Shown: positions 49,857 through 58,619 of the stretch, piece after piece
Position numbering within the stretch: the first letter of the stretch is position 1
Layout of the letters: each line of letters begins with the position of its first letter
Assembly: GCA_964539655.1 (NCBI GenBank)
Contig: CAZIJH010000002.1
Coordinates: 86,623-150,622, forward strand
From: CAZIJH01 sp964539655
GTDB taxonomy: Archaea; Aenigmatarchaeota; Aenigmatarchaeia; CG10238-14; SCSR01
DNA length: 64,000 nt
Direction of reading: 5' to 3'
Notes under the pieces: model-generated
What the model was told of the DNA's origin: nothing
What the model saw: the letters and a program-made list of their open reading frames with translations, nothing else
Databases searched by the model: none
Made by a program: the position numbers and the translations under genes

Positions 49857-51310
49857 TGGATCTAGAAGACATGATAATGTGGGTGCTTTCAATTGCATTC
49901 GTTGTAACAATAGTTCTTCTGATACAGGGAAATTTCATCGACATTTCTCTTGAGAGACAGGGCGCGGATGTTCAGCGCGCCGCGATAAATTTCATAAATT
50001 CCATTTCCTCTTCGAGCGACTTCCTGGTCAAAGATGCAAACAATATTCCAGTCAAGAATTCTTTCAGTCTCCAAAGTCTGGCAGACCCTTCGAAAATTTT
50101 GAAGGCGTCTGGGTGCTGCGACATGCTGCAATACGATTATCTGCTGAAGGTTGCCAATTTTGGCAAGGACGCAGAAGAAGACGGGAGGACTCTCTACGTT
50201 TCAAGCATACAGCCTACGGCAAATGCAAGGAGCCCGGTTACGAATTCGAATCCTGAAAAATTCGCGTACTTCAGCAAGATGTCCGCATGCTATCTCGGTA
50301 GCGGCTATCTTCCTGCCGCATCGGCCGAGAGGTTTGTGAACGTGTGCGAGAATGGAAAATGTTCTGCTGGAGTGGCATCGGTAGAAATTGCAGAAACACC
50401 TCTTTCGCAACTTGCATTCTGGATCAGCAGGACATGCAACGACGATCAGAATTTTGTCAAGCAAATACTCATCGACAAGGACGATGTCGAGACGAACAGC
50501 ATAAGGATTGACCAGGCGAACATGCAGGTGTGCATGAAAATAAAGGGCAGCGAAAACGAACTGTGCAAAAAATATGTTTGCACGTCTTCTGTTGAAGAAA
50601 AAAGATCCGCAGAGCTCGAAACTTTTGAAAAGTCCAACGCGTTGGGCTACAAAATCGGTACGAATTGCTTCAACGTTATTTTAGAAAAGACTTCGTCCGG
50701 TCCGGCAATAACATTACCGCCGTATACAGAATCCCAAAATTTCGTCGGAGCTCTGCCTGCGAATTTCGACAGATGGACAGAACAAACATCTTCAAAGTTC
50801 GTGGCAGCGAAAACTAAGTCTGCATTAAAGCCGCTATCGAACGATCCATGTGTTTCGGTCTCGGACGACCCCGATGAACAGAATGCTGATGTCTCTGAAA
50901 TCAGCAGAAGCAGCGTAAGACTCGACAACATGGAACCGATGTGCAACGTAATGTTTTCCAGTTTCACCGACGACGAAGGAAACACAAAAAGCGAGATAGA
51001 CGCAAAAATCTACAAGAAGATCAGCTTTGCAGTGACGTACGACGGTCCGGTCGACATAAATTTAGTTTTGTTGCTGGATAACGGAGAGGGAAGAGAAGAA
51101 TCGACATGCAAAATTCCATTGGAATACAAAACTCCCAACTATTGGGAATTGAAGACTGTTGAAATCGACAAAATCCAACCTAGCAATCTTTGCTACAAAT
51201 CTTTCCTCGACAAGAAAATCGTGAAATCGATTGGATTCGAAAGAGGCGCATTCGGCGAAAATAAAAATGCCCCAAGAATATGGATAGATACTTTGTTCTT
51301 CTCTAAGTGA
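49856..51310 (+). CDS. Membrane-anchored extracellular protein with C-terminal jelly-roll-like region
   Basis: The 484-residue protein has an N-terminal helix (MIMWVLSIAFVVTIVLLIQG) and a long exposed part with about fifteen cysteines (ASGCCDMLQY, VNVCENGKCS, ISRTCNDD). The last 130 residues (KKISFAVTYDGPVDINLVLL, then RIWIDTLFF) resemble a carbohydrate-binding-like beta sandwich. The overlap with the gene before and the one after suggests a coupled block. Confidence 0.55.
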   Translation: MDLEDMIMWVLSIAFVVTIVLLIQGNFIDISLERQGADVQRAAINFINSISSSSDFLVKDANNIPVKNSFSLQSLADPSKILKASGCCDMLQYDYLLKVANFGKDAEEDGRTLYVSSIQPTANARSPVTNSNPEKFAYFSKMSACYLGSGYLPAASAERFVNVCENGKCSAGVASVEIAETPLSQLAFWISRTCNDDQNFVKQILIDKDDVETNSIRIDQANMQVCMKIKGSENELCKKYVCTSSVEEKRSAELETFEKSNALGYKIGTNCFNVILEKTSSGPAITLPPYTESQNFVGALPANFDRWTEQTSSKFVAAKTKSALKPLSNDPCVSVSDDPDEQNADVSEISRSSVRLDNMEPMCNVMFSSFTDDEGNTKSEIDAKIYKKISFAVTYDGPVDINLVLLLDNGEGREESTCKIPLEYKTPNYWELKTVEIDKIQPSNLCYKSFLDKKIVKSIGFERGAFGENKNAPRIWIDTLFFSK

Positions 51311-51315
51311 CCAAC

Positions 51316-51912
51316 ATGGAAAAAAAGAAAAAAGGAATAGGCTCGATATTCTTCCTGTTCCTGACAGGATTTGTTGTAATCACGATGGCTTTCTTGTTCC
51401 TGATTTTCTTCAAGCTTCACGTCACGACGTTCGCAGTTGACTACATGAACATAAATTCATACAACACTTTTCTGTCAGCAATAATTCCGCTAAGCATCCC
51501 CGAAGAGAATACTGAAATGTTCCTCTACGTCAACAAGATCAGCGGCATCGCAGGATACGATCAGAATTTCGATACGGCCGGAACGTCGACATTGGAAAAG
51601 ATAGTTGACGCTGCGCTGCCAGGATCCTGCTACAGATTCTCGATAGGTTCGAAGGAATCGAAATCCAAAATTGTTTTCGAGAAAATCACTAAATTCATTC
51701 CATTAATCTCGCAGAACATTCCAGGCTTCAGCTGCGACACATCGATTGTAAAATTCAGAAACACCGTGCCGATGCCCGTGATACAAAACGGAAAATCTGA
51801 ACTTGTTAATTCGGAACTCGTGATATATGGAGTCGGAAAATTCGAGTTTACGTCAAGAACAGTCGAGTCTCTCATATCTGCTTCGGCATGGCCATTGGTG
51901 ATCAGAAGATGA
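51316..51912 (+). CDS. Prepilin-like membrane-anchored protein
   Basis: The protein has 198 residues from the ATG at 51316. MEKKKKG then IGSIFFLFLTGFVVITMAFL is a class III-like signal. The exposed domain is beta-rich with two cysteines (LPGSCYRFSIGSKESK, IPGFSCDTSIVKF). The stop overlaps the next ATG as ATGA. No known family. Confidence 0.58.
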   Translation: MEKKKKGIGSIFFLFLTGFVVITMAFLFLIFFKLHVTTFAVDYMNINSYNTFLSAIIPLSIPEENTEMFLYVNKISGIAGYDQNFDTAGTSTLEKIVDAALPGSCYRFSIGSKESKSKIVFEKITKFIPLISQNIPGFSCDTSIVKFRNTVPMPVIQNGKSELVNSELVIYGVGKFEFTSRTVESLISASAWPLVIRR

Positions 51913-53048
51913 AAGGGATAATACATGCATTGGTTGCACTCGGGCTGATTTTCGTAGTCTGGATACTCATACTCAGCTTCGCATTCAATCTTACTTCGAT
52001 TACGCAGAGGCAGCTTGCTGAATCCAAGACTCTCACGGATGCGGAAGAAGCCGAGAATATCGTGCGCTCGATAGAAAATTCTTTCAAGCTTTCGTTTATC
52101 CAAGGGACATACGACTCGTTGAATACCGGAGACTATTGGGCGAGCTACGACAAAGATTTGTTGACAGATTCGGCCATCCAAAACATAAAGTCTGGATCTG
52201 CGATCAAATCCAGTTTTGAAAGTTACGCGAACGCTTTCCTGCAAAAATATCCGGAATACGTTCAGAGCACCAAGCCTGAAAATACTTTTTTGATAAGTTC
52301 GCTGAAAGATTCGAAAATTGATACGGCGGTTTCGGTGGATGCAAACAGGGTTTCGGCAACTGCAAAGCCTGTAAAAATTTCGTCGAAATACAGGAACGTT
52401 GAAATAAGAACTGCAATTGATTTTGAATATAGCATTGAGGCGCACATAATCAGGCTAATCGATGTTGCAAAACAATTTACTTCAAGCAAATCTTTCAACA
52501 GCGCTGTTGACAGTTCGATACCTTCTAAGACTTCTTATTCGCAAACATACTGCGCAGACGAAAGCGAGCCGAGCTCAGGCGATGTATACCAATCCGGTAC
52601 AGGAAAATCAATTGACCAGACCATGAATGAAATAGGACAGTCGATAAAATCAAATCTTGAAAGTTTGCAGGACGAATATACAACAGAGAACCAGCAGATA
52701 TTCTCAATTGAAAATCTCCAAATTAACTCGGGAGCGAAAGGCATAACAACGCGCATTGACGCAGACTGCGATGTCAGCGAATCTGGAACCTGTTGCAAAT
52801 TACAGTACATGAAAGACGCAAACGGAAATCAAGTTTATGATGCTCTCGGCCAGCCCGCATGGGACTGCGTGCCGCGAGGTTTGGAATACACCAAGACATG
52901 CACTTACACATCTTATGCGAAGGCCGATTCCAGAATTCGCGTGAAGGAATGGAGCGGAAACAAGTACGCACTTTGGGACATGCACGACGGCAAAATGGTA
53001 TTCGACACGATGGGAATTTCGTTCAACGCAGTCGGCGGAAACAGCTGA
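51909..53048 (+). CDS. Membrane-anchored extracellular protein
   Basis: The protein has 379 residues from ATG 51909, which overlaps the previous stop (ATGA); an earlier in-frame ATG at 51888 is less likely. One N-terminal helix (IIHALVALGLIFVVWILILS) is followed by a serine-rich exposed part. A C-terminal cysteine cluster (DADCDVSESGTCCKLQYMKD, QPAWDCVPRGLEYTKTCTYT) then ends the protein. No family was recognised. Confidence 0.55.
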   Translation: MKGIIHALVALGLIFVVWILILSFAFNLTSITQRQLAESKTLTDAEEAENIVRSIENSFKLSFIQGTYDSLNTGDYWASYDKDLLTDSAIQNIKSGSAIKSSFESYANAFLQKYPEYVQSTKPENTFLISSLKDSKIDTAVSVDANRVSATAKPVKISSKYRNVEIRTAIDFEYSIEAHIIRLIDVAKQFTSSKSFNSAVDSSIPSKTSYSQTYCADESEPSSGDVYQSGTGKSIDQTMNEIGQSIKSNLESLQDEYTTENQQIFSIENLQINSGAKGITTRIDADCDVSESGTCCKLQYMKDANGNQVYDALGQPAWDCVPRGLEYTKTCTYTSYAKADSRIRVKEWSGNKYALWDMHDGKMVFDTMGISFNAVGGNS

Positions 53049-53105
53049 AATTTGAAGGCAATAGTTACCTTTTTATTCATCCGAACAGAATTAATTTTGA
53101 AAGAT

Positions 53106-53402
53106 ATGGACAGAAAAGGTCTTGCAGTCTCCCAGATAGTTCTTCTCGTTTTGGGGATACTTGTTCTGGCAGTCGTTGCTTATTTGTTATACACTAACTT
53201 CATCTCTTCTCAGAGCGGCTTTGATGTGAACAAATGCAAGGCTGCGCTGATATCTGCATGCACGAGCTGGAAGGTAAGCGGTTTCTCGCCCGCGTCTGCC
53301 CCGCCATGGCCGTCCGCTTGCGGCACTGGAGTCAAGGACTTTGGATCTCCTGACCGCGAAAAAATTGGTAGAGCTTCGTGTACAAGCGTTGGTGTAATTT
53401 AA
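53106..53402 (+). CDS. Prepilin-like small protein, family A
   Basis: The protein has 98 residues from ATG 53106. MDRKG then LAVSQIVLLVLGILVLAVVA is a class III signal, closely like that of the 48151 protein (SLAITQIVLLTIG). FDVNKCKAALISACTSWKVS then GFSPASAPPWPSACG shows the family cysteine pattern. A longer in-frame start at 53052 would hide the signal. Confidence 0.62.
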   Translation: MDRKGLAVSQIVLLVLGILVLAVVAYLLYTNFISSQSGFDVNKCKAALISACTSWKVSGFSPASAPPWPSACGTGVKDFGSPDREKIGRASCTSVGVI

Positions 53403-53413
53403 TTTTTTGTTTT

Positions 53414-54529
53414 CTAAAACGCCCACATTCCTCTTACGAACATAGATAAGAAAATTACGAACAGCGTCAGCGAGAAAAATACAAATATGTAATGCAGCCA
53501 TTGCCTGCTCTCGCTTATCTTTGACATGATGATGAACATCGGAAACAATGTAAGAAGATATCTCGGCGTGCCCAGCCAAAATGAATTGAACGTCACGATG
53601 AAAAGAGCGACGATCATGTAAATGGCATAAGAGACCCTGAGATATTTCAACGCAAGAATTCCGGAAACCAGTCCAATTATACCCGCGAACATCTCGCTGT
53701 ATCCTATCATCAAATTCTCATTTGGGCTCCTGGTTTGCGAATTGATGAATGAGTTTTTCAGTCCTTCCCAGAACGGCGCGACATCACGGTGGAAATAGCC
53801 GCCCTGCACCCCTATGAATTCAAATGGATCGCCGAAAATCTGGTAATTGATGAAGGCGTAGAAAATCAATCCCAACGGGATTATCATGAGCCAAATAAAA
53901 TCTTTCCTGACATTTTTTAATTTGAATTTCTTCTGATGAAGGTATTCGAATACTAATCCTGCAAAAAGTGCGACGCTTGTAATTCTTACCAGTGACGAGA
54001 ACATCCCAAGTATTCCCGACAGCATCCAGTTTCCTTTTCTAGCGTAGTAGAAGCTGGGAATTGCGAACGCCAGGAAAAGGCTTTCAGTGTAGCCCGTGTG
54101 GAAAAAATACGCGGTTGGAAATATCGACAAAAAGAGGACGGCGTTTGTCGCGACATTGTCGCCGCCTTTCTCAAACATGACTAGCTTGTACAAATAGAAG
54201 CATGCGACAGCGAACGCAAGATTGGAAATTATTAACGCCGCCAGCATCGAGTTGTCGACAAATATCACAAGGAAGCTGATGAGAGACGGCAGAAGAGGAA
54301 ACACTGCGATTAAAGACGGGTCTTTTGCCACGCTTGGAAAGTATCCACCATCCGCAACGATAAGATACCTGATCACGTCCCATTGGTTGAACAAATCGAG
54401 AACAGATGCCTTCGAATTCGTCAGAGTCTCGTAGGAAAATTGCGCTATGAAGAACGTGCCGAAAGTCGCGATAAAAATTATCGCAATAATTTTTTTGTAC
54501 TTTAGAATTTGCTTTGCGAAAAAATTCAT
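53414..54529 (-). CDS. PIG-V-like mannosyltransferase (GT-C fold)
   Basis: The 371-residue protein has about nine or ten membrane helices. It carries DLFNQWDVIRYLIVADGGYF (an aspartate after W, typical of PIG-V-type transferases), ISIVAVFPLLPSLI-like and FFHTGYTESLFLAFAIPSFY. The PIG-V family moves mannose from a lipid-linked donor to a membrane acceptor. Here it probably decorates a surface protein or lipid, perhaps the pilus components among which it lies. Confidence 0.82.
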   Translation of the reverse strand: MNFFAKQILKYKKIIAIIFIATFGTFFIAQFSYETLTNSKASVLDLFNQWDVIRYLIVADGGYFPSVAKDPSLIAVFPLLPSLISFLVIFVDNSMLAALIISNLAFAVACFYLYKLVMFEKGGDNVATNAVLFLSIFPTAYFFHTGYTESLFLAFAIPSFYYARKGNWMLSGILGMFSSLVRITSVALFAGLVFEYLHQKKFKLKNVRKDFIWLMIIPLGLIFYAFINYQIFGDPFEFIGVQGGYFHRDVAPFWEGLKNSFINSQTRSPNENLMIGYSEMFAGIIGLVSGILALKYLRVSYAIYMIVALFIVTFNSFWLGTPRYLLTLFPMFIIMSKISESRQWLHYIFVFFSLTLFVIFLSMFVRGMWAF

Positions 54530-54541
54530 GTAAGTCCTACT

Positions 54542-54838
54542 TCATTTCAGAATTTCTGTGCATTTGTCTACTGTTGGCCTGACATCCAGATCGGAGCATC
54601 CTCTAGCAAAACTGTCCCATGTTCCAGGTTGATTTCTTGTATTTGTGGAATCCCTGCTGTAACCTTCTATACTCCACTGAGTACAATATGAAAATAATTT
54701 GTTCTGACAATCCCTAAGTGCTATAGCAGAATTCGTCCGATTATCCTTAATTAAAAAGTTGTAGGCGAGTGCAGCGATGACAACAATTGCGATCAAAATC
54801 AAAATGAAGATCGTGCCCGAAGAGGCAGGCTGTCCCAT
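54542..54838 (-). CDS. Small membrane-anchored protein, family A
   Basis: The 98-residue protein has GTIFILILIAIVVIAALAYN (one helix) and an exposed part with ALRDCQNKLFSYCTQWSIEG. This resembles the C..aL...C..W...G pattern of the 53106 protein. Two more cysteines lie near the end (ARGCSDLDV, DKCTEIL). It is on the opposite strand from most of the locus. Confidence 0.58.
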   Translation of the reverse strand: MGQPASSGTIFILILIAIVVIAALAYNFLIKDNRTNSAIALRDCQNKLFSYCTQWSIEGYSRDSTNTRNQPGTWDSFARGCSDLDVRPTVDKCTEILK

Positions 54839-54889
54839 AAAATTTACTTGATTTTAGAAATATATATATAAAAATTTAATTTACATTTG

Positions 54890-56263
54890 ATGAAATCGTC
54901 CAATTTTGCAATCTTGTTTGTTTCGTTTGCAATCGTGGGATTTTCAATACTATTGTTTTCAAATTTGACAATAGCACAGAAGCCGGGATCTTGCCAAGTC
55001 AACGGTGTGAGTTATTGCAGCGAAGTCGATGACGAAGCATCATCTGGCCAGTCTCCTGATGGATGTTACTGCGATTCGTTGTCAGTGTTGCCAAATTACA
55101 ATGATTATTGTGAGGACATAGATACTGTATGCGGAATAGCAAAACCTGTTAAGAATTCGGTTCAGTCTTATCCATATCCTTACCCGTATCCAACAAAACA
55201 ATATCCACCGTCTTCTGTCATCTCAAATTTACCAGAAGAGTGTGAAAATTTCGGTTCTCCGTCTGACAATTATTGCGATGACAGTCCTGAAAATTGCGCG
55301 TCCGGATATGTTGAAGAATCCTCTGTGCCGGAGTGCAAGGAATGTTCTACTGGAAAATGGAAGAATTGCAAAAGTTCTGGATCAGTCGCGCCGCCGTCCG
55401 ACACATCCTCGTGCTCTTCGAGAACGACCTGCTCCGAATGCGTGAAAGGGAACAAAGTTTACGATGACGATGCTGTTGTAAATTGCGGATGGGATAAAGA
55501 CGTCAAAAAATGCAAGTCTGGAAGTGCGTCATCTTCTTACGACGGAGTCTACGGAGCTGACAAGTGGGCTTGGATGGGCTCATTGTGCGTAGAGGGAAAT
55601 GTTCCAAAGTCAAGTCAGAAAACTCAAATATCGACTAACAAGCTGTTTTATGAACAAGGCGAAAAAGTCGTAGTTAGCGGAAAAATAGTTGCAGGCACGT
55701 TCACCATATCAATCTACAATCCCGTAGGAACAATCGGTGCAATTTCGCAAGGAACAACTTCCGCAAATGGCACATACCAGTTGGAAGTTGGGACTGTCGG
55801 AAAACCCGAAATAACTAAACTCGGGATGCTGGGGAGATATACCGTGAAAGTACAGCCTGTTTCCGATTTGAACAATTACAATATTACTTTTGATGTCGTG
55901 CCAGTCGGCAAGTCTTCTTCGTTCAAGAAAATCTACACGGGCGTGAAAAGCCTGATCACGAGGTTAAATTTGGACGAAACGATAAAAGTTGCGGCTGCAG
56001 ATGACGGCACAGAATATTTGGTAACATTGTTGGTCACGAATTTCGGACCGACTATAAGAGTCGAGAGCACATCGTCTGCGCAGAACATCGACGGCTTGCC
56101 GCAGGACCGCTACTTGGAACAAACACCTGCAAGTAATTATGGAACGATTGTTTTAGACGGGAATGATAATATAGATCCAGTGAAAACTAAAGCCTTGCTC
56201 ATCTTCGTTCCTGTTCATAAAACCGATGGATTATGGGCAGAAGCAGTGATAACCCCAGTTTAA
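54890..56263 (+). CDS. Secreted cysteine-rich protein with PSI-like and beta-sandwich regions
   Basis: The protein has 457 residues from the ATG at 54890. A signal peptide (NFAILFVSFAIVGFSILLFS) is followed by many cysteines and a tyrosine-proline repeat (SYPYPYPYPTKQYPP, around residue 95). SSRTTCSECVKGNKVYDDDA with NCGWDKDVKKCKSG is PSI-like. Residues about 245-340 (YEQGEKVVVSGKIVAGTFTI) read as an immunoglobulin-like or bacterial macroglobulin-like sandwich. It is probably anchored outside the cell. Confidence 0.6.
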   Translation: MKSSNFAILFVSFAIVGFSILLFSNLTIAQKPGSCQVNGVSYCSEVDDEASSGQSPDGCYCDSLSVLPNYNDYCEDIDTVCGIAKPVKNSVQSYPYPYPYPTKQYPPSSVISNLPEECENFGSPSDNYCDDSPENCASGYVEESSVPECKECSTGKWKNCKSSGSVAPPSDTSSCSSRTTCSECVKGNKVYDDDAVVNCGWDKDVKKCKSGSASSSYDGVYGADKWAWMGSLCVEGNVPKSSQKTQISTNKLFYEQGEKVVVSGKIVAGTFTISIYNPVGTIGAISQGTTSANGTYQLEVGTVGKPEITKLGMLGRYTVKVQPVSDLNNYNITFDVVPVGKSSSFKKIYTGVKSLITRLNLDETIKVAAADDGTEYLVTLLVTNFGPTIRVESTSSAQNIDGLPQDRYLEQTPASNYGTIVLDGNDNIDPVKTKALLIFVPVHKTDGLWAEAVITPV

Positions 56264-56287
56264 AAATATTTTATTTCAGAAAATTTT

Positions 56288-58189
56288 TCAATTTATGCTT
56301 TCATCCATCACTTCAGTTGTTGCTGGAGTAGATGTACTTGCAATCGCATATTCTTCCGAATCAGTCGAAATGCTAAATTCAATTTCGTTCTCCGAGTTCC
56401 TGCTTTTCACCTGGCATGCAAGAACGTTTGATTCATCAGTTTTCAGTCCAGCAAGCTTCGCGCAGTAATCGTAGCTGCTTCCCTCGACGCATCCGCTCTT
56501 CGGATCCTTTTTTCCCAACTCATGGAGTCCGTTGACGTCATTGATCTGCGGAATCGCAGCACCGTTAAGATAGCATGCGGCGCCATCCCTGCTCGCGACG
56601 TTGAAATACATGCTGTCTTTCATAGACTCGTCGGTGACGAACACCTGCCTGTAAAATCTCGAGCATCCTGCGCAGTTTCCGCTGTCCGGAAGCTCTGTGG
56701 TCGTCCATCCAATGTCGTCATAATTAGAAGACTTCCAATCATTGTCGTCTGTCTTTTCCGGCTCGTTCGATCCTTCGACCTGCAAAGTCTTCCATCCGGT
56801 CGTAGGGATTTCGCACGTGAGGACTTCGTCCACTTCGACTGCTTGACCTTCTCTTGCTATCTGATAAGTGTAATCGGCCGTGGCTTCGAAGCTGTATGTC
56901 GATACATCTTCCAAGTCGAAAGACGATGAGCCTGCCAAATTTTCCGCTCCGAACGAGCAGACTATATTATTACTCTGCTGGTTTTTGCCAAGAGTTGATA
57001 CGAATCTCGGGATTTCTATTTTCTCGGATTGTGTTCCTTGTGGAGTTTTGACTTCGCCCGCATATGGTCCGACGCATCCTTGGAACGTAAGATAATTTCC
57101 TTTAAGCTGCAGCGGGGGATTTTGCTTGAGCGTCACAGAATTTATTTTCGCGTCGCCTGTCCCCGAATTCCTGATCACTATGGTCACAGAAATTTCCGCG
57201 TCCCTGTCAAAAGCGAAATCTTTCGGCCTTGGAATGACATCGAGTTTTATCGGGCCAGGGAACGTTATCGGATTCTGCACGGTAGGAGCGCTGGTTGTGC
57301 TGTCCTTCCTCAGACTTATTCTGGCTTCTCCGAACGCGTCATAGTCGTAGGAGAAAACTGCCCTGGGCTTGAACCCCTTTGTAACGCAGCTGAGAGGAAT
57401 GAAAGCCGTTATCTCCAACGGAAATATTGACGGACCTATTTCTGATGCAACTTCTTCGCTGAGTCCCAACTTTATTCTGTCCGTGCGGCTGTCAACCGAA
57501 ATGCCTTTCAGTTCCGTGACTTTGCTCGAATCGTAGTACATCATGAACTTCGGATTTTTCACCGGAGAAATTTCTTCGCACTTGTTGATTCCGGCTTCGC
57601 TTCTGCAATACTCCTTCCCTTCGGGCGTATCGATCGTAACGGACGCGACAGCCTTCTTCACGCCCATTGTCTCCAGTTCGAGCGAGGTGATGCTGTAACA
57701 ATTGGTGCATCCTATCTCGTCGGCCTTGTCAGTGACCAAAAACTTTTTGCAGTCGTCCCACGCCTTTGTCGGAGAATAAGCCTGCTGCTGTATGACTTCC
57801 GAAGGCACGAAAGATTTTCCGAACCAGCATCCGGTCTGTGTTCCCAAATATTTGAGAGGAACACCTCCTATGAAATCACTGTCCGCAACAGACTGCAGAG
57901 CCGGCGCCACATACATTTCTGCCTGCCTCTCTACATAATTGGACACAGGAGTGTCTATGGCACCAGGCAAATTTCCTTTGATTCCGAAAGCTTCTGGCAT
58001 AGCTGGTGCAAGACCAAAAATGTAAATAAGAATTATTCCAATTAGGATAGTGAATTTAAATTTCGATGCGTTCTCTTTTATGGTGCCTGCCTTTTCTTTT
58101 GTACTTCCCCATTTCTCCTTCAGGGCATCATACGTTATGGCATCACGTTTTTCTTTCAGTTTTTGCCTGATATCGTCAAGTTTCCCCAT
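56288..58189 (-). CDS. Membrane-anchored extracellular protein with CARDB-like and galactose-binding-like regions
   Basis: The protein has 633 residues from the ATG at 58189. A charged helical cytosolic start (LDDIRQKLKEKRDAITYDAL) is followed by one helix (ILIGIILIYIFGLAPAMPEA). The middle has DAEISVTIVIRNSGTGDAKI, a CARDB-like fold. The end (DIGWTTTELPDSGNCAGCSR then FYRQVFVTDE) is a galactose-binding-like sandwich with W/FxR motif. The cytosolic part suggests a link to the inner machinery. Confidence 0.6.
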   Translation of the reverse strand: MGKLDDIRQKLKEKRDAITYDALKEKWGSTKEKAGTIKENASKFKFTILIGIILIYIFGLAPAMPEAFGIKGNLPGAIDTPVSNYVERQAEMYVAPALQSVADSDFIGGVPLKYLGTQTGCWFGKSFVPSEVIQQQAYSPTKAWDDCKKFLVTDKADEIGCTNCYSITSLELETMGVKKAVASVTIDTPEGKEYCRSEAGINKCEEISPVKNPKFMMYYDSSKVTELKGISVDSRTDRIKLGLSEEVASEIGPSIFPLEITAFIPLSCVTKGFKPRAVFSYDYDAFGEARISLRKDSTTSAPTVQNPITFPGPIKLDVIPRPKDFAFDRDAEISVTIVIRNSGTGDAKINSVTLKQNPPLQLKGNYLTFQGCVGPYAGEVKTPQGTQSEKIEIPRFVSTLGKNQQSNNIVCSFGAENLAGSSSFDLEDVSTYSFEATADYTYQIAREGQAVEVDEVLTCEIPTTGWKTLQVEGSNEPEKTDDNDWKSSNYDDIGWTTTELPDSGNCAGCSRFYRQVFVTDESMKDSMYFNVASRDGAACYLNGAAIPQINDVNGLHELGKKDPKSGCVEGSSYDYCAKLAGLKTDESNVLACQVKSRNSENEIEFSISTDSEEYAIASTSTPATTEVMDESIN

Positions 58190-58226
58190 TTTCTCCAAGA
58201 CTAATTTCTTTTTGAAGGGAAAAATA

Positions 58227-58324
58227 CTTTTAAATCTTACATACCATATACAACTAAACTAACGCGCGACAGCTGTTCCAAAAAACAGCACAACAATCTA
58301 AAAAACAAACTCAAAAATTGGAGG
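58227..58324 (+). promoter_or_regulatory. Promoter and long leader of the alba gene, with hairpin and strong ribosome binding site
   Basis: A TATA-like cttttaaat lies at 58227-58235. The mRNA would begin near 58260 and carry a leader of roughly 70 bases, much longer than the leaderless norm here. GCTGTT (58272-58277) and AACAGC (58284-58289) form a six-pair stem with CCAAAA loop. An A-rich stretch and the perfect GGAGG at 58320-58324 follow, nine bases before the ATG. Confidence 0.55.
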
Positions 58325-58332
58325 AAAAAACA

Positions 58333-58614
58333 ATGCCAGAAATCAACAGAGACAACACAATTCTGATAGGATCGAAACCTTCGATGGCCTACGTCCTCGC
58401 CACCATGACACAATTCTCGAGCGGACAGAACGAAGTCCATTTGAGAGCGAGAGGAAAAGCAATCACTCGCGCTGTCGATGTAGCCGAGATAATCAGGAGA
58501 AAATTCATGCGGGACATAAAGGTGAGGGATATTCAGATAAACACAGAGGAAAGGGAATTTGAAGGGAAGAAAAAAATAAATGTCTCGGTAATCCAGATAA
58601 CTCTCGCGAAATAA
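58333..58614 (+). CDS. alba: Alba DNA/RNA-binding protein
   Basis: The 93-residue protein from ATG 58333 has NTILIGSKPSMAYVLATMTQ, then EVHLRARGKAITRAVDVAEI and IKVRDIQINTEEREFEGKKK, the full Alba fold. The lysine in IGSKPSM and the RARGKAI loop bind nucleic acid. Alba compacts DNA and also binds RNA. The strong ribosome binding site fits a very abundant protein. Confidence 0.95.
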   Translation: MPEINRDNTILIGSKPSMAYVLATMTQFSSGQNEVHLRARGKAITRAVDVAEIIRRKFMRDIKVRDIQINTEEREFEGKKKINVSVIQITLAK

Positions 58615-58619
58615 GAAGA

